In this document: positions 38,581 to 47,801 of the stretch, in pieces
How the letters are laid out: each line of letters begins with the position of its first letter
Position numbering within the stretch: position 1 is the first letter of the stretch
Source of the DNA: Candidatus Magasanikiibacteriota bacterium
GTDB lineage: Bacteria; Patescibacteriota; Patescibacteriia; Magasanikbacterales; UBA922
Direction of reading: 5' to 3'
Length of the DNA: 48,327 nt
Assembly (NCBI GenBank): GCA_018650645.1
Contig: JABIFP010000006.1
Location: 1-48,327, forward strand
Position numbers and translations under genes: made by a program
Notes under the pieces: model-generated
Told to the model about the DNA's origin: nothing
Seen by the model: only the letters and a program-made list of their open reading frames with translations
Database searches by the model: none

Positions 38581-40350
38581 TTAATTGTACGCTGCCTTTG
38601 CAATCATGTCTCCCAAAATTGATTGTCCGTTTGCGTTTAAATGAATTTTATCATCAGGATTAGCACAACTCGATTTTAACACATCTGGATCCATAGTATC
38701 GCCAAACTTTGCGTAGGCATCAATAAAGATATTGTTTCCGGCGAGTTTTCCCTCTGCCCCTGCGCGCATCCAGGCGTTTACTTCGTTGGTAGCTCTTTGG
38801 TACTGCTCAGAGAGAAGCCCTGATCCGGTGTGTGCGCCATATCCTTTCCAAGGGGTTACAGATACCGCAATAATGCGCACACCATCTTGCGTTGCTTTGT
38901 CATAAATTTTTGTGAGCCCAGCTTTTGCTCCGGTAATGTTATTTACTCCTGCCCAGACAATAATGTCGTCATACCGTTCTCCGCCTGCGCCAAGATTTTT
39001 ATTTTTGATTTGATTAAAGAGATAATTTGCATTTTCACCAAATTTAGCTTCTTTTACAATAGTAATTCCAGGGCACTTTTGTTTGAGGGCGTCAGCATAC
39101 GATTTGGCAGAATCAGTATTAGAATCACCAAGTGCCAATACTTTTTTTCCAGCTGACCGTGGGCATGAATATGTCATGACTGGGTCGCAAGTGTTTTTGA
39201 ATAGTCGTTCCTTTGTATTAATGGGGCACTTGTCTGCTTTTAGTGCGCCAGAAGGGAAGAGTGGAGCGTTTGCTTGCACACCTAGTCCTTTTAATATTGA
39301 GACCACTTTATCTCTGCCGTAATCATGTTTTTTTAGTCCGTATTGTGTTGTGACCTTTCCATTTCTTCCTCCTCGGCTTACATAAAAATTTTGTACGGCA
39401 TTCCTGATTGCAGGCTGATTGCAGGCTTTATCGCGAATGGCTTCATTCATAACAGCTGGTCCGTTGTTGTGACCCACATATAAAAGAGTAAGCGCGTGTT
39501 CAATTGTGATATTGGGACAAGCCTTTTGAATACGCTTTAGGTTTCTATTGATTGTTCCGGCCGCTGATGCTGTGTTGGTTTCTGGTTCAATTCTATTGGT
39601 ACAATCAAACCCGAGCTCTGCGGGCATCTTCCCGTCTTTTAGTCCACCTGCACAGTACGCCAGACTCATTTGAAACAGTCCATGATATTGACTGCCGGGT
39701 CTACGCGCGTTTGGATTGAGTCCACTTTCTGCAGCCGCAACGGCTTTTAAAATACGCCAATCATATCCAAAACAGCCCGCATATGTTTGGAACAGCTCGT
39801 CCATTTGTTCATTAGAAAGGTTGAAGCTGGTTAAAAAGACAGTGTTTTTATCAAATTCAAGTTCGTCTAATTCAAGCGGATCAATATATTTAATTTTCAG
39901 ATCCTTCATGACCACTAAATCCGGATTAATCGTAAACAAAATGGTGTATGAGCCGACTGCCAAAATAAGCCCGATAAAGGCATTTGCAATGATCTTTTTT
40001 GCTTGGCCGGTTTGTGTTGGATTGCCACCGCTCATGGAATAAACAACACCACCTACAATAACCATGACAACACTAATAATAGAAACAATAACAACGCTGT
40101 ACTGATATACTGCGCCAATATATTCCCCAAGGAATGGAACAATCATGTATTTATCGAGCCCCTCATCGATAAGCTTGGGCTCTTCCGAAAATTCCAATCC
40201 TGGAATAGAGATTTGTACTGTTGGTGAACCTGCATCTTTAACCAATTCACTAGTAATTGGTTGTGCACTGATTGCTAAAGCTGGTGACGCAAAAAGAAGC
40301 AGCGTTAGTACGCAGCAAACAAGAGAAAGTCGTTTGATTAGGGTATGCAT
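38581..40350 (-). CDS. Fused envelope protein: signal peptide, VirB2-like helices, SLT transglycosylase, SGNH esterase
   Basis: 589 residues with four parts. Residues 1-26 are a signal peptide ending in ALA. Two hydrophobic helices (about 84-104 and 119-141) separated by SMSGGNPTQTGQAKK match the VirB2/TrbC pilin layout common in Patescibacteria. An SLT lysozyme-like domain (about 190-335) has AAAESGLNP with the catalytic Glu208 and the GLFQM motif at 224-228. A C-terminal SGNH domain (402-589) has GDSN with Ser410, GVNN (block III, 468-471) and DKIH with Asp567 and His570. Cys residues near 375-426 may form disulfides, and a DsbA-like gene lies one base upstream. Probably cuts and de-esterifies peptidoglycan. 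Confidence 0.88.
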   Translation of the reverse strand: MHTLIKRLSLVCCVLTLLLFASPALAISAQPITSELVKDAGSPTVQISIPGLEFSEEPKLIDEGLDKYMIVPFLGEYIGAVYQYSVVIVSIISVVMVIVGGVVYSMSGGNPTQTGQAKKIIANAFIGLILAVGSYTILFTINPDLVVMKDLKIKYIDPLELDELEFDKNTVFLTSFNLSNEQMDELFQTYAGCFGYDWRILKAVAAAESGLNPNARRPGSQYHGLFQMSLAYCAGGLKDGKMPAELGFDCTNRIEPETNTASAAGTINRNLKRIQKACPNITIEHALTLLYVGHNNGPAVMNEAIRDKACNQPAIRNAVQNFYVSRGGRNGKVTTQYGLKKHDYGRDKVVSILKGLGVQANAPLFPSGALKADKCPINTKERLFKNTCDPVMTYSCPRSAGKKVLALGDSNTDSAKSYADALKQKCPGITIVKEAKFGENANYLFNQIKNKNLGAGGERYDDIIVWAGVNNITGAKAGLTKIYDKATQDGVRIIAVSVTPWKGYGAHTGSGLLSEQYQRATNEVNAWMRAGAEGKLAGNNIFIDAYAKFGDTMDPDVLKSSCANPDDKIHLNANGQSILGDMIAKAAYN

Positions 40351-40351
40351 A

Positions 40352-40999
40352 TTAGTTCAGGAGGCCTAAGAATTGCTCCCATTCTTGCACTGTGCTAAGC
40401 GATTGCACCTGTTGCCCATCTACAAATATGGCCGGTACGGCTTGAATGCCGAGTGAACGAGCGATTGCCTCATTCTTTTTCAGATATAATTCAGGTTCTT
40501 CTGTGCCTGCACAACGTTCCAGCTTAGGAGTATTCAAGTCTGCGTCATTAATTATTTGCTCAAGCACAAACGGCGTTAATTGCTGATAATTAGCAAAGGC
40601 GAGGGATTTAAATTCTTCAAACTTTCTTTGTCTGTTAGCACAAAAACTTAAGGTATGTGCTGGGCGGGTATCGTGTGGAAATCTTGTCACAGTTAAACTT
40701 TTCCAGATAATTTTTACTTGTTTTGGATACGCCGCAGTTAATTCTGAAAACGTTTGGTCTACCTCAGCACAGTGAGAGCAGCCTAAATCTTCAAATGCTA
40801 TGATAGTGATAGGTGCTTTTTTATTACCAATAATAGGGTCGTCAGCTAAAATGGGAATAGTAAGCGCTCCTTGCTGTGTGTTTATATCGGCTCGGTCATT
40901 TGACCCATTCTGAAATTGAACAACTCGAATAAAAATGGCAATGGCGATAATAGCAATTGCAGGAAGGAATATCAGCAACGTTTTTTTCATTTGTGTCAT
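40352..40999 (-). CDS. Membrane-anchored DsbA-like thioredoxin-fold protein
   Basis: 215 residues (Met4 is an alternative start). One N-terminal membrane helix (about 8-27) anchors a thioredoxin-fold domain outside. The active site is FEDLGCSHCAEV with Cys74 and Cys77, and the cis-Pro loop is in GIQAVPAIFVDG, as in DsbA/DSBA-like Thioredoxin_4 proteins. It probably makes or reshuffles disulfides in exported proteins; the Cys-rich fused protein encoded one base downstream is the obvious client, which is inference. Confidence 0.9.
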   Translation of the reverse strand: MTQMKKTLLIFLPAIAIIAIAIFIRVVQFQNGSNDRADINTQQGALTIPILADDPIIGNKKAPITIIAFEDLGCSHCAEVDQTFSELTAAYPKQVKIIWKSLTVTRFPHDTRPAHTLSFCANRQRKFEEFKSLAFANYQQLTPFVLEQIINDADLNTPKLERCAGTEEPELYLKKNEAIARSLGIQAVPAIFVDGQQVQSLSTVQEWEQFLGLLN

Positions 41000-41004
41000 A
41001 GCGA

Positions 41005-42231
41005 TTATAGCTCGACTTTAAAGATACCGTTTGTGACTTTGTCTGTGAGGAATAGGGTGTTTCCGTCAGGGCTCACGGTTAGTGTATCGACAACATGTGT
41101 TTCAGAAAGTGGGATTCTTGTTTTTGCTCCTGTCTGCGTATCAATTTTATACAAATCATCTGGTGTTCCTTCGGCTAATTCTGGAGCAAATCCAACGCCT
41201 GTTTCCATTTCTTGAGGAACGCCGCAATACAGGAATCGGTTATCTGCTGCAAATTGGCATTTTTCTGCCCACGTGTTGATACTGAGGGGGCGTCTGTCTG
41301 TACCAATGGAATCTCCTTGTGCATTGGTGATCCAAAGTTGTGGTTTAAATTCACTTTGAGAAGAGTAGACGCTGTAAATAAGCTTATCTCCTTTTGGAGA
41401 CCAGGTGCTTTCAAAACCGCGTCCCTCAACAACAAGTGATTTGAAATTTTCTCCATTTTTACCAACCAATAAAATTTGCTCTCGCTCTGCACCAAGTGCG
41501 GCACCTGTTCTTGAAAAACCAAGCACTTGCGTGTTGGGTGACCAATCAACCGTAACTTTATCTTGATTTTCTCCGAGCTGCTCTACCAGTGTTACTTGTT
41601 GCCCCGATGGGTCAGAAGTAATAAGCCATCGGTTTTCAGGAGAGATACCAATACTTTTTGCAGCAATTTCATTTCCGTTTGGATCAAATGAAAAACTTTC
41701 CCAATGTTTAGGCAATGTTACTTGCTTTTCTGCTTCAAAATCATAGAATAGGTTTGATCCGTCTGGATATTCTAAAATCGCTCTATCTTTACTTGCTGCC
41801 CAAGTTGCATTTTCTACATTAAAGAACACTTTTTCAGAAAGTGGCACAATGTTGCCTTCTGCATCAATCGTATAAAATCTTCCGTCTTGTTGATTGTAAA
41901 ATGAGGCATTCCCATTGTTGTCTAGCTTGAGTTCACTCACAAGGTCCGAAGTAAGCTGCGTTTCTGATGGGCCAAATAAAAATTCCTGACTGACTCGTCC
42001 GGATTCTCTTTGTACACTTGTAGGAATTTGATCTGGAGGAGTGATAACTGTTGTTCCGTCTCCGGCATCTCCAGAAGAAGGGAATTGGCCTGGTTCAGTT
42101 GGTGTTCTGTCTGATGGGAAAAAGGTTGGCTCTTCAGTTGGTGCCGCAAAAAATATACGAAAGAGTGCAAATCCAAGCACCAAAGTAAGAATGAAGAATC
42201 CGATGACGAGTAAAATGCGTTTTTTATCCAT
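41005..42231 (-). CDS. Membrane-anchored beta-propeller protein (TolB/WD40-like)
   Basis: 408 residues. One N-terminal helix (about 5-28), a Pro/Thr-rich linker (EEPTFFPSDRTPTEPGQ) and an outer domain of repeated blades with SPENRWLITSD, WSPNTQVLGFS, WSPKGDKLIYS and SPDGNTLFLTD, each like a TolB or WD40-type blade. Such domains bind proteins or glycans. Two Cys lie near residue 350. It sits nine bases after the coiled-coil membrane protein and five bases before the DsbA-like gene, and probably scaffolds the other envelope proteins of the operon. Confidence 0.82.
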   Translation of the reverse strand: MDKKRILLVIGFFILTLVLGFALFRIFFAAPTEEPTFFPSDRTPTEPGQFPSSGDAGDGTTVITPPDQIPTSVQRESGRVSQEFLFGPSETQLTSDLVSELKLDNNGNASFYNQQDGRFYTIDAEGNIVPLSEKVFFNVENATWAASKDRAILEYPDGSNLFYDFEAEKQVTLPKHWESFSFDPNGNEIAAKSIGISPENRWLITSDPSGQQVTLVEQLGENQDKVTVDWSPNTQVLGFSRTGAALGAEREQILLVGKNGENFKSLVVEGRGFESTWSPKGDKLIYSVYSSQSEFKPQLWITNAQGDSIGTDRRPLSINTWAEKCQFAADNRFLYCGVPQEMETGVGFAPELAEGTPDDLYKIDTQTGAKTRIPLSETHVVDTLTVSPDGNTLFLTDKVTNGIFKVEL

Positions 42232-42240
42232 AGGGAAGTA

Positions 42241-42756
42241 TTAGCGTTTTTTCTTGGCTTTTTTTTGTTCAGCCTTTAATTCATCTTTCAGGCGATAGTA
42301 TTCTCCAAATAAGTCCTTGAATAATGAGTAATCTGCAGCCATTGTCCATGGCACAATATTGATAAATGGAATCAAGTCGAGGAGCGCATATAGGAGCCAC
42401 TTTCCAGCTCGCTCATCAAGTATAAATGCTTTAATATCTTTGTTTTGCAAAATAAACCAAAAGACGCGAATCGTTTTGAATATTGGTGACAAAAAGAAAA
42501 CGATTTTTGTTCCAATAAGTGGAACCATTCCAACGAGCGACTCAATCAAGGTCAGTGCTATAAGTATATACCAAAAGATGGTTGGAGAGAAATGATCAAC
42601 CTTAGTTTGCAGCTCTTGAATTTTTTTCCCAGAGGATGTTTTATCTTTTTGTGCTGCCTGCTCCATTTGCGCAGCTTGCTGCTTCTGCGCATTGCGCTGC
42701 ACAGTAAGCTGGTTTGCAGCACGCTGTTTATCTTTTTGTGAATTGAGAGCAGGCAT
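42241..42756 (-). CDS. Unknown membrane protein with charged ends
   Basis: 171 residues. The N-terminal 50 residues are Gln/Ala/Lys-rich and likely coiled coil (QRNAQKQQAAQMEQAAQKD). Two or three hydrophobic segments follow (IFWYILIALTLIESLVGMVPL and about 80-150), and the C-terminus is a Lys/Glu tail ending in KKAKKKR. No family is recognised. It starts 12 bases after clpC and may be a membrane partner for ClpC or for the propeller protein. Confidence 0.78.
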   Translation of the reverse strand: MPALNSQKDKQRAANQLTVQRNAQKQQAAQMEQAAQKDKTSSGKKIQELQTKVDHFSPTIFWYILIALTLIESLVGMVPLIGTKIVFFLSPIFKTIRVFWFILQNKDIKAFILDERAGKWLLYALLDLIPFINIVPWTMAADYSLFKDLFGEYYRLKDELKAEQKKAKKKR

Positions 42757-42768
42757 ATGGAAGAAGCA

Positions 42769-45279
42769 TTATTCCAAGGTAAGCGAGTTTTTACTCGTAC
42801 CTAAATGAAACTGTTCTTGTGTTTTTGAAGAAGAAATTGCAGGAAGCAGAAGCTCGTTAATTTCGCTATAGACAACCTGTGAAATTTTTCGGGCACCCAA
42901 ATCTTTGCTGAATGCTTTTTTTGCAAGCAGCGTAATCGCATCAGCCTTTGCGTGCAGGGTTATTTTGTGTAGATTGTTTAGATGCGTACTCAGCTCTGTA
43001 ATAGTTACTTTTACCAGCGCCTCAATATCTTTTTTGCTGAGTGGGTTAAATACGGCAACGCCATCAATTCGAGCAAGGAGAGCCGGCGAAAATTCATCTT
43101 TCAGTTGTTTGATAACACTTTTTTTGCGTGCTTTTTTTTCTGCGCCAGAAGATTCTTCAGAAAACCCAAATCCTTTTGCTGTGAGTGCTTCTGAACCAAT
43201 ATTTGAAGTAAGCACAATAGTAGCATGCGTAAAGGATACTTTTTTACCGCTGCTGTCTGTCAGTGTTCCTTCGTCTAGCATTTGCAGTAGGAGTTTCTTT
43301 ACATCTGGATGTGCCTTATCAATTTCATCGAGCAGCACCACGCAATATGGGCGCCGTTGCAATTGATCTGTGAATTTATTGCGCTCTTTATGACCAACAT
43401 ACCCGGCAGGAGACCCCAAGATTTTTGAAACACTATGTCCTTCAGAAAATTCACTCATGTCTAACTTAATGAGCGCTTTTTTATCTTGATAGAGTGCATG
43501 TGCAAGCTCTTTTGCTAACGCCGTTTTTCCCACTCCACTCGGTCCTACAAACATAAGAGATGCAAGCGGTCGTTCTCCGGACGGACGCAAATATGCACGC
43601 GAAAGTGTGTTTTGTACAAGCGCGGTAGATTCTTTCTGACCAATAATTTTTTTATTGAGTTTCTTTGCAAGGCTTGAAAGATGACGCCAGTCATCGCTTA
43701 CAATGGTATCTGCAGAAACGCCAAGCTTGCTGGCTAATACCGCAGCTATATCAACTGCCTGAACCTCCGGTTTTTTTCTCTTTGATTTGCGGCCAGCTTC
43801 ACTATGCTGCTGCTTTGCAATATCAATATTGAATTTCAATTCTTGTTCTTTTAGATCCATTGCTTTTTCAAACGATTCTTTCGCAATCGCTTTTTCTTTT
43901 TTCTCAATAACCGCGTCTCTTTGCTTGAGCAAGGTATCGATTTTTTGTAATCCAACAGATGGCTTTTGCAGCACTTTTACGCGCGCGCAGGCTTCATCAA
44001 CCAGATCAATTGCTTTGTCTGGCAAGAAATTATCGTGGATATATTTATTTGATAGTGCTATTGCTGCATCAATGGCTTCTTCTGTAATAGCCACGCTATG
44101 GAATGATTCGTAATACGTTGCAATACCGCTTAAAATTTGTTTCGTTTCTTCTGTAGAAGGCTCTTCAACGGTGATTTGTTGAAAACGCCTCTCTAACGCT
44201 GGGTAATTGCTGATGTATTTTTTATATTCGTCATGTGTGGTTGCTCCAATACAGTGCAATTTTCCTCTTGCAAGCGCTGGTTTCAGTAGGTTTGCTGCAT
44301 CCATGGTGCCCTGATTTGATCCTGCACCAATAATATTATGTAATTCGTCAATAAACAAAATGCAATCATCTCTTTGTGACACTTCATCTACAATTTGTTT
44401 GAGGCGTGATTCAAATTCTCCTCGGTAAATCGTTCCAGAAATGAGGAGCGCAAGGTCAAGCGAGTAAATTTGCTTGCGTTTTAAGGCATGCGGTACTTTT
44501 CCTTGCACAATACGTTTGGCAAGTCCTTCAACAATAGCTGTTTTCCCAACACCAGGTTCTCCAACAAGTACAGGATTGTTTTTTGTTCTTCTAGAAAGCA
44601 CATGAATTAATCGATCAATTTCTTCTTCTCTGCCCACTACCGGATCGATATCTGCCTGAATTGATTTGTGCGTTAAATTGAGCGCAAATACTTCTAACGC
44701 AGGTGCTTGTTTTTTCCCTTTTTTCTTTTTCTTCTGGTCCTGTTGGGGAGCTGGCATTTCATCTTGCATTTGATCCATCATGTCTTCTACTTCTTCTACA
44801 TCCGGGAATCGATTAATATTTTCAATAACCACACTCACTTGATCTTGTAGTAATGTTTTGGCGATTTTTGCTCGTTTTAAAATTTTTGTAATGATTTCTT
44901 GTTTGCCGGTAATGATCCCATGGAGCAGATGCTCTGTTCCTACATAGTTATGTTCATATTCATACGAGATGAGCATGGCACGTTCAAGTGCATGTTTTGA
45001 TGCAGGATTTAATTCTGGAAGAAGGGCTGTTGCCACATCTCCTCGTCTTCCTTCTGCTGGGGCTTTTGGCAGCGCATCTAAAGAAGGAACAATGTGAATT
45101 TGTTTCAGTCCTGCTTTTTTGAGTATTTCGGCTGCAATGGCCCCTTCTTCTTGCAGTAAACAATAGAGCATATGCGCAGGGGTAACCTGCATATGCTGCA
45201 TAGATGTTGCCAAAGAAATCGATTTGGCAATGGCATTTTTTAGGTGGGAGCTCAGATTGTCTAAAATATTTGGTTCCAT
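42769..45279 (-). CDS. clpC: ATP-dependent Clp protease ATP-binding subunit, ClpC type
   Basis: 836 residues from the ATG at 45279; the in-frame TTG at 45336 is the -35 box. The N-domain (two Clp repeats, about 1-150) is followed by a Lys-rich linker, AAA+ module 1 ([19 protein letters not shown]), a middle coiled region, and AAA+ module 2 ([23 protein letters not shown]). KGFGF near the end of module 2 resembles the ClpP-docking IGF/VGF loop. It unfolds proteins for ClpP. First gene of the six-gene clpC-radA operon. Confidence 0.94.
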   Translation of the reverse strand: MEPNILDNLSSHLKNAIAKSISLATSMQHMQVTPAHMLYCLLQEEGAIAAEILKKAGLKQIHIVPSLDALPKAPAEGRRGDVATALLPELNPASKHALERAMLISYEYEHNYVGTEHLLHGIITGKQEIITKILKRAKIAKTLLQDQVSVVIENINRFPDVEEVEDMMDQMQDEMPAPQQDQKKKKKGKKQAPALEVFALNLTHKSIQADIDPVVGREEEIDRLIHVLSRRTKNNPVLVGEPGVGKTAIVEGLAKRIVQGKVPHALKRKQIYSLDLALLISGTIYRGEFESRLKQIVDEVSQRDDCILFIDELHNIIGAGSNQGTMDAANLLKPALARGKLHCIGATTHDEYKKYISNYPALERRFQQITVEEPSTEETKQILSGIATYYESFHSVAITEEAIDAAIALSNKYIHDNFLPDKAIDLVDEACARVKVLQKPSVGLQKIDTLLKQRDAVIEKKEKAIAKESFEKAMDLKEQELKFNIDIAKQQHSEAGRKSKRKKPEVQAVDIAAVLASKLGVSADTIVSDDWRHLSSLAKKLNKKIIGQKESTALVQNTLSRAYLRPSGERPLASLMFVGPSGVGKTALAKELAHALYQDKKALIKLDMSEFSEGHSVSKILGSPAGYVGHKERNKFTDQLQRRPYCVVLLDEIDKAHPDVKKLLLQMLDEGTLTDSSGKKVSFTHATIVLTSNIGSEALTAKGFGFSEESSGAEKKARKKSVIKQLKDEFSPALLARIDGVAVFNPLSKKDIEALVKVTITELSTHLNNLHKITLHAKADAITLLAKKAFSKDLGARKISQVVYSEINELLLPAISSSKTQEQFHLGTSKNSLTLE

Positions 45280-45306
45280 ATCAGTAATTGCATCATGAAT
45301 GGCACT

Positions 45307-45336
45307 AGTATATACTTTGTTGGGAGTGCCTGTCAA
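45307..45336 (-). promoter_or_regulatory. Promoter of the clpC-radA operon
   Basis: On the minus strand TTGACA (45331-45336) and TATATACT (around 45307-45314), a spacing of 16-18 bases depending on the hexamer chosen. Leader about 20-25 bases. Confidence 0.7.
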
Positions 45337-45367
45337 AGCAGTTTTTGTTGTAATTTTTGCGAAGTTT

Positions 45368-46741
45368 ATGTCTTTTCCAAAGGAAATATTTAAGGCCTAC
45401 GATATTAGAGGGCTTGTAGAAGGAGAATTAAGTGAAGAACTCGCGTACGCCGTGGGAAGAGCGTTTGTGGTGCTCTTAAGAGAAAAGGGGATAGCATTGC
45501 ATGGAAAGTCGCTCATTGTGGGGCAAGATATGCGTGCAACTAGTCCAGCATTTGCAGAGCAGGTAATGCGTGGAATTAATGCTGAGGGAGTAGATGTGAT
45601 TGATATTGGCATGACAACAACGCCGGTATTTAATGTATCTTGCGCAGAAGGAGCTGAGTTCGCTGGAGGAATCATGGTGACAGCTTCACATAATCCATCA
45701 GAGTACAACGGATTTAAATTGACCATGGATACAGGGCTTCCAATTGGGAAGGATACAGGTATGGGTCGATTATATGAACTGGCGGATGCTGGAGAGTGGG
45801 TTGATGCTGAAGTAGCGGGTACTATAGAAAAACGAGATGTACGAGATGCGTATATAGAAAAACTATTTTCATTTGTGGATACTGCGGTGATCAAGCCGCT
45901 CAAGATTGTGATTGATGGAGGAAACGGCATGGGAGATGTGATTTTTCCGCTGTGGCTAAAAAAACTGCCAGTAGAGGTGACATATATGTATATGGAACCA
46001 GATGGAACATTTCCAAATCATGAAGCGAATCCATTAAAAAGTGAAACACTTCTTGATTTATCAAAAAAAGTTGTAGAGCTTGGTGCCGATTTTGGATTTG
46101 CGCTTGATGGCGATGCTGATAGAGTAGGATTCGTTGACGAAACAGGAGCCGTGATTGATCCGTCGGCTGTTGCGGGAATTATTGGATTAGAATTTTTGAA
46201 AACACATCCGAAGGCGCACATGCTATATGATTTACGTTCTTCAAGGGTGTTAAAAGATGTATTTGAAGCGCAAGGCGCAACCACCGAGCCTTGTATGGTT
46301 GGGCATGCGAATATCAAAAAGATGATGAAAGAAGTGAATGCGCAGTTCGCGTCAGAACTTTCATTGCATATTTTCTTTGGAAATATGCACAATCTTGAAT
46401 CGACTGACTTGTGTTTACTTTCCGTATTAGCACTTCTTTCTACTGATCCTAAAAAAATTAGTGAACATGCTGCTGCGTTTGCAAAGTATGCACATTCTGG
46501 AGAGATGAATTTTGAAGTAGAAGATAAGGATGGTGCGATAGCACGGTTAAAAGAAGTCTATGGGTCACAAGCGAAGAAAGAGCTTGAACTCGATGGACTT
46601 TGGTTAGAACTCGACTGGGGATGGTTTAATGTCCGAAAATCAAATACTGAGCCAGTGCTTCGGCTCAATCTTGAAACAGAAGATAGGGCACTGACAGAAG
46701 AGAAGGTTGCAGAAGTGAAGAAGGTAATTCTGGGTGAATAA
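45368..46741 (+). CDS. Phosphohexomutase (phosphomannomutase/phosphoglucomutase family)
   Basis: 457 residues from the ATG at 45368 (MSFPKEIFKAYDIRG). The catalytic Ser107 lies in TASHNP, the Mg loop is DGDADR (247-252), and the phosphate-binding loop near the end is RKSNTEPVLR. The sugar-specificity loop, usually GE(M/L)SGH, reads SELSLH (329-334), and the DDG that normally follows is absent, an unusual divergence. Paired with a mannose-1-phosphate guanylyltransferase five bases downstream, it most likely converts mannose-6-phosphate to mannose-1-phosphate. Confidence 0.9.
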   Translation: MSFPKEIFKAYDIRGLVEGELSEELAYAVGRAFVVLLREKGIALHGKSLIVGQDMRATSPAFAEQVMRGINAEGVDVIDIGMTTTPVFNVSCAEGAEFAGGIMVTASHNPSEYNGFKLTMDTGLPIGKDTGMGRLYELADAGEWVDAEVAGTIEKRDVRDAYIEKLFSFVDTAVIKPLKIVIDGGNGMGDVIFPLWLKKLPVEVTYMYMEPDGTFPNHEANPLKSETLLDLSKKVVELGADFGFALDGDADRVGFVDETGAVIDPSAVAGIIGLEFLKTHPKAHMLYDLRSSRVLKDVFEAQGATTEPCMVGHANIKKMMKEVNAQFASELSLHIFFGNMHNLESTDLCLLSVLALLSTDPKKISEHAAAFAKYAHSGEMNFEVEDKDGAIARLKEVYGSQAKKELELDGLWLELDWGWFNVRKSNTEPVLRLNLETEDRALTEEKVAEVKKVILGE

Positions 46742-46746
46742 CTTAT

Positions 46747-47796
46747 ATGAACATTATTATATTTGCAGGAGGAGCGGGAACACGGCTGTGGCCACTGAGT
46801 AGAACAGCATCGCCAAAGCAATTCGCACCACTGTTTGGGGAACAATCAACATTGCAGCTTGCAGTAGATAGGGTGAAATCGTTTGGCATGGAAAACGTGT
46901 ACATTTCTACAAACGAGCAGTACGTACCAATTATTAGAGAGCAGGTTTCTGAGTTAGACAGTTCACACATTCTAACCGAACCTGCTAAACGTGATTTGGC
47001 CGCTGCTGTGTGTCTTACGCTTGTCCGATTAAAACAGCAGGGAGTAAGTGGCCCTACAGCCATTCTTTGGAGCGACCATGTGATGGAGCGACCAGAGGCG
47101 TTTGAAGCTGCGCTCAAAAAAGCAGAAGGGCTTATAAGTCAGCAATCAGATCGATTTGTATTTTTAGCGGAGTCGCCGCGGTTTGCAAACGAACAACTCG
47201 GCTGGATTCATGTGAATGGGGAAATCGAGTCAGATGTATACTCATTTAAGCAGTGGAAATATAAGCCTGAGCAAGAAATGTGTTCACAAATGTTTAAGAG
47301 CGGGGAATGGTTTTGGAATCCAGGGTATTTTGTATTCGATATTGATTTTGTATTGGGGCTTTACGAAAAGCACCAGTCAGAGATGCTTGCTAGCGTACAA
47401 GAGATGGTGACTGATTGGGAAAACAAAAAACACGCGTACAAAGAATTGCCAGCACTTTCTTTTGACAATGCAATAGTTGAAAAGGTTGATCCGTCTCAAG
47501 CAGTTGTAGTGAAAGTCGATTTAGGTTGGAGCGATCCCGGAACACTGTATGCTTTGAAAGAAGCTACTGTAGGAAGTGGTCCTGAAAACTACACGCAAGG
47601 AACGGTGGTTGTGCAAGATTGTAAGGATTCGTTTATTTATAATGAAGAAAAAAAAGTAGTAACTGCAATAGGAATGGAAGGGGTAATTGTGGTGAATACA
47701 AAAGATGCCGTGCTTGTTGTGAAAAAAGAAGATGTTGGAAGCATTAAGGAATTGCTTGAAACACTTGATCAGCAAGGTCACAGCGCGGTATTATAA
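46747..47796 (+). CDS. manC: Mannose-1-phosphate guanylyltransferase
   Basis: 349 residues. The nucleotidyltransferase signature is FAGGAGTRLWPLSR followed by SPKQF (6-25), with GEWFWNPGYFVF and VDLGWSDPGT later, all typical of GDP-mannose pyrophosphorylase. It makes GDP-mannose from mannose-1-phosphate and GTP for glycans. It lacks the phosphomannose isomerase domain of bifunctional enzymes. It follows the phosphohexomutase by five bases and is followed by a metallopeptidase gene after five bases. Confidence 0.92.
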   Translation: MNIIIFAGGAGTRLWPLSRTASPKQFAPLFGEQSTLQLAVDRVKSFGMENVYISTNEQYVPIIREQVSELDSSHILTEPAKRDLAAAVCLTLVRLKQQGVSGPTAILWSDHVMERPEAFEAALKKAEGLISQQSDRFVFLAESPRFANEQLGWIHVNGEIESDVYSFKQWKYKPEQEMCSQMFKSGEWFWNPGYFVFDIDFVLGLYEKHQSEMLASVQEMVTDWENKKHAYKELPALSFDNAIVEKVDPSQAVVVKVDLGWSDPGTLYALKEATVGSGPENYTQGTVVVQDCKDSFIYNEEKKVVTAIGMEGVIVVNTKDAVLVVKKEDVGSIKELLETLDQQGHSAVL

Positions 47797-47801
47797 AGAA
47801 T

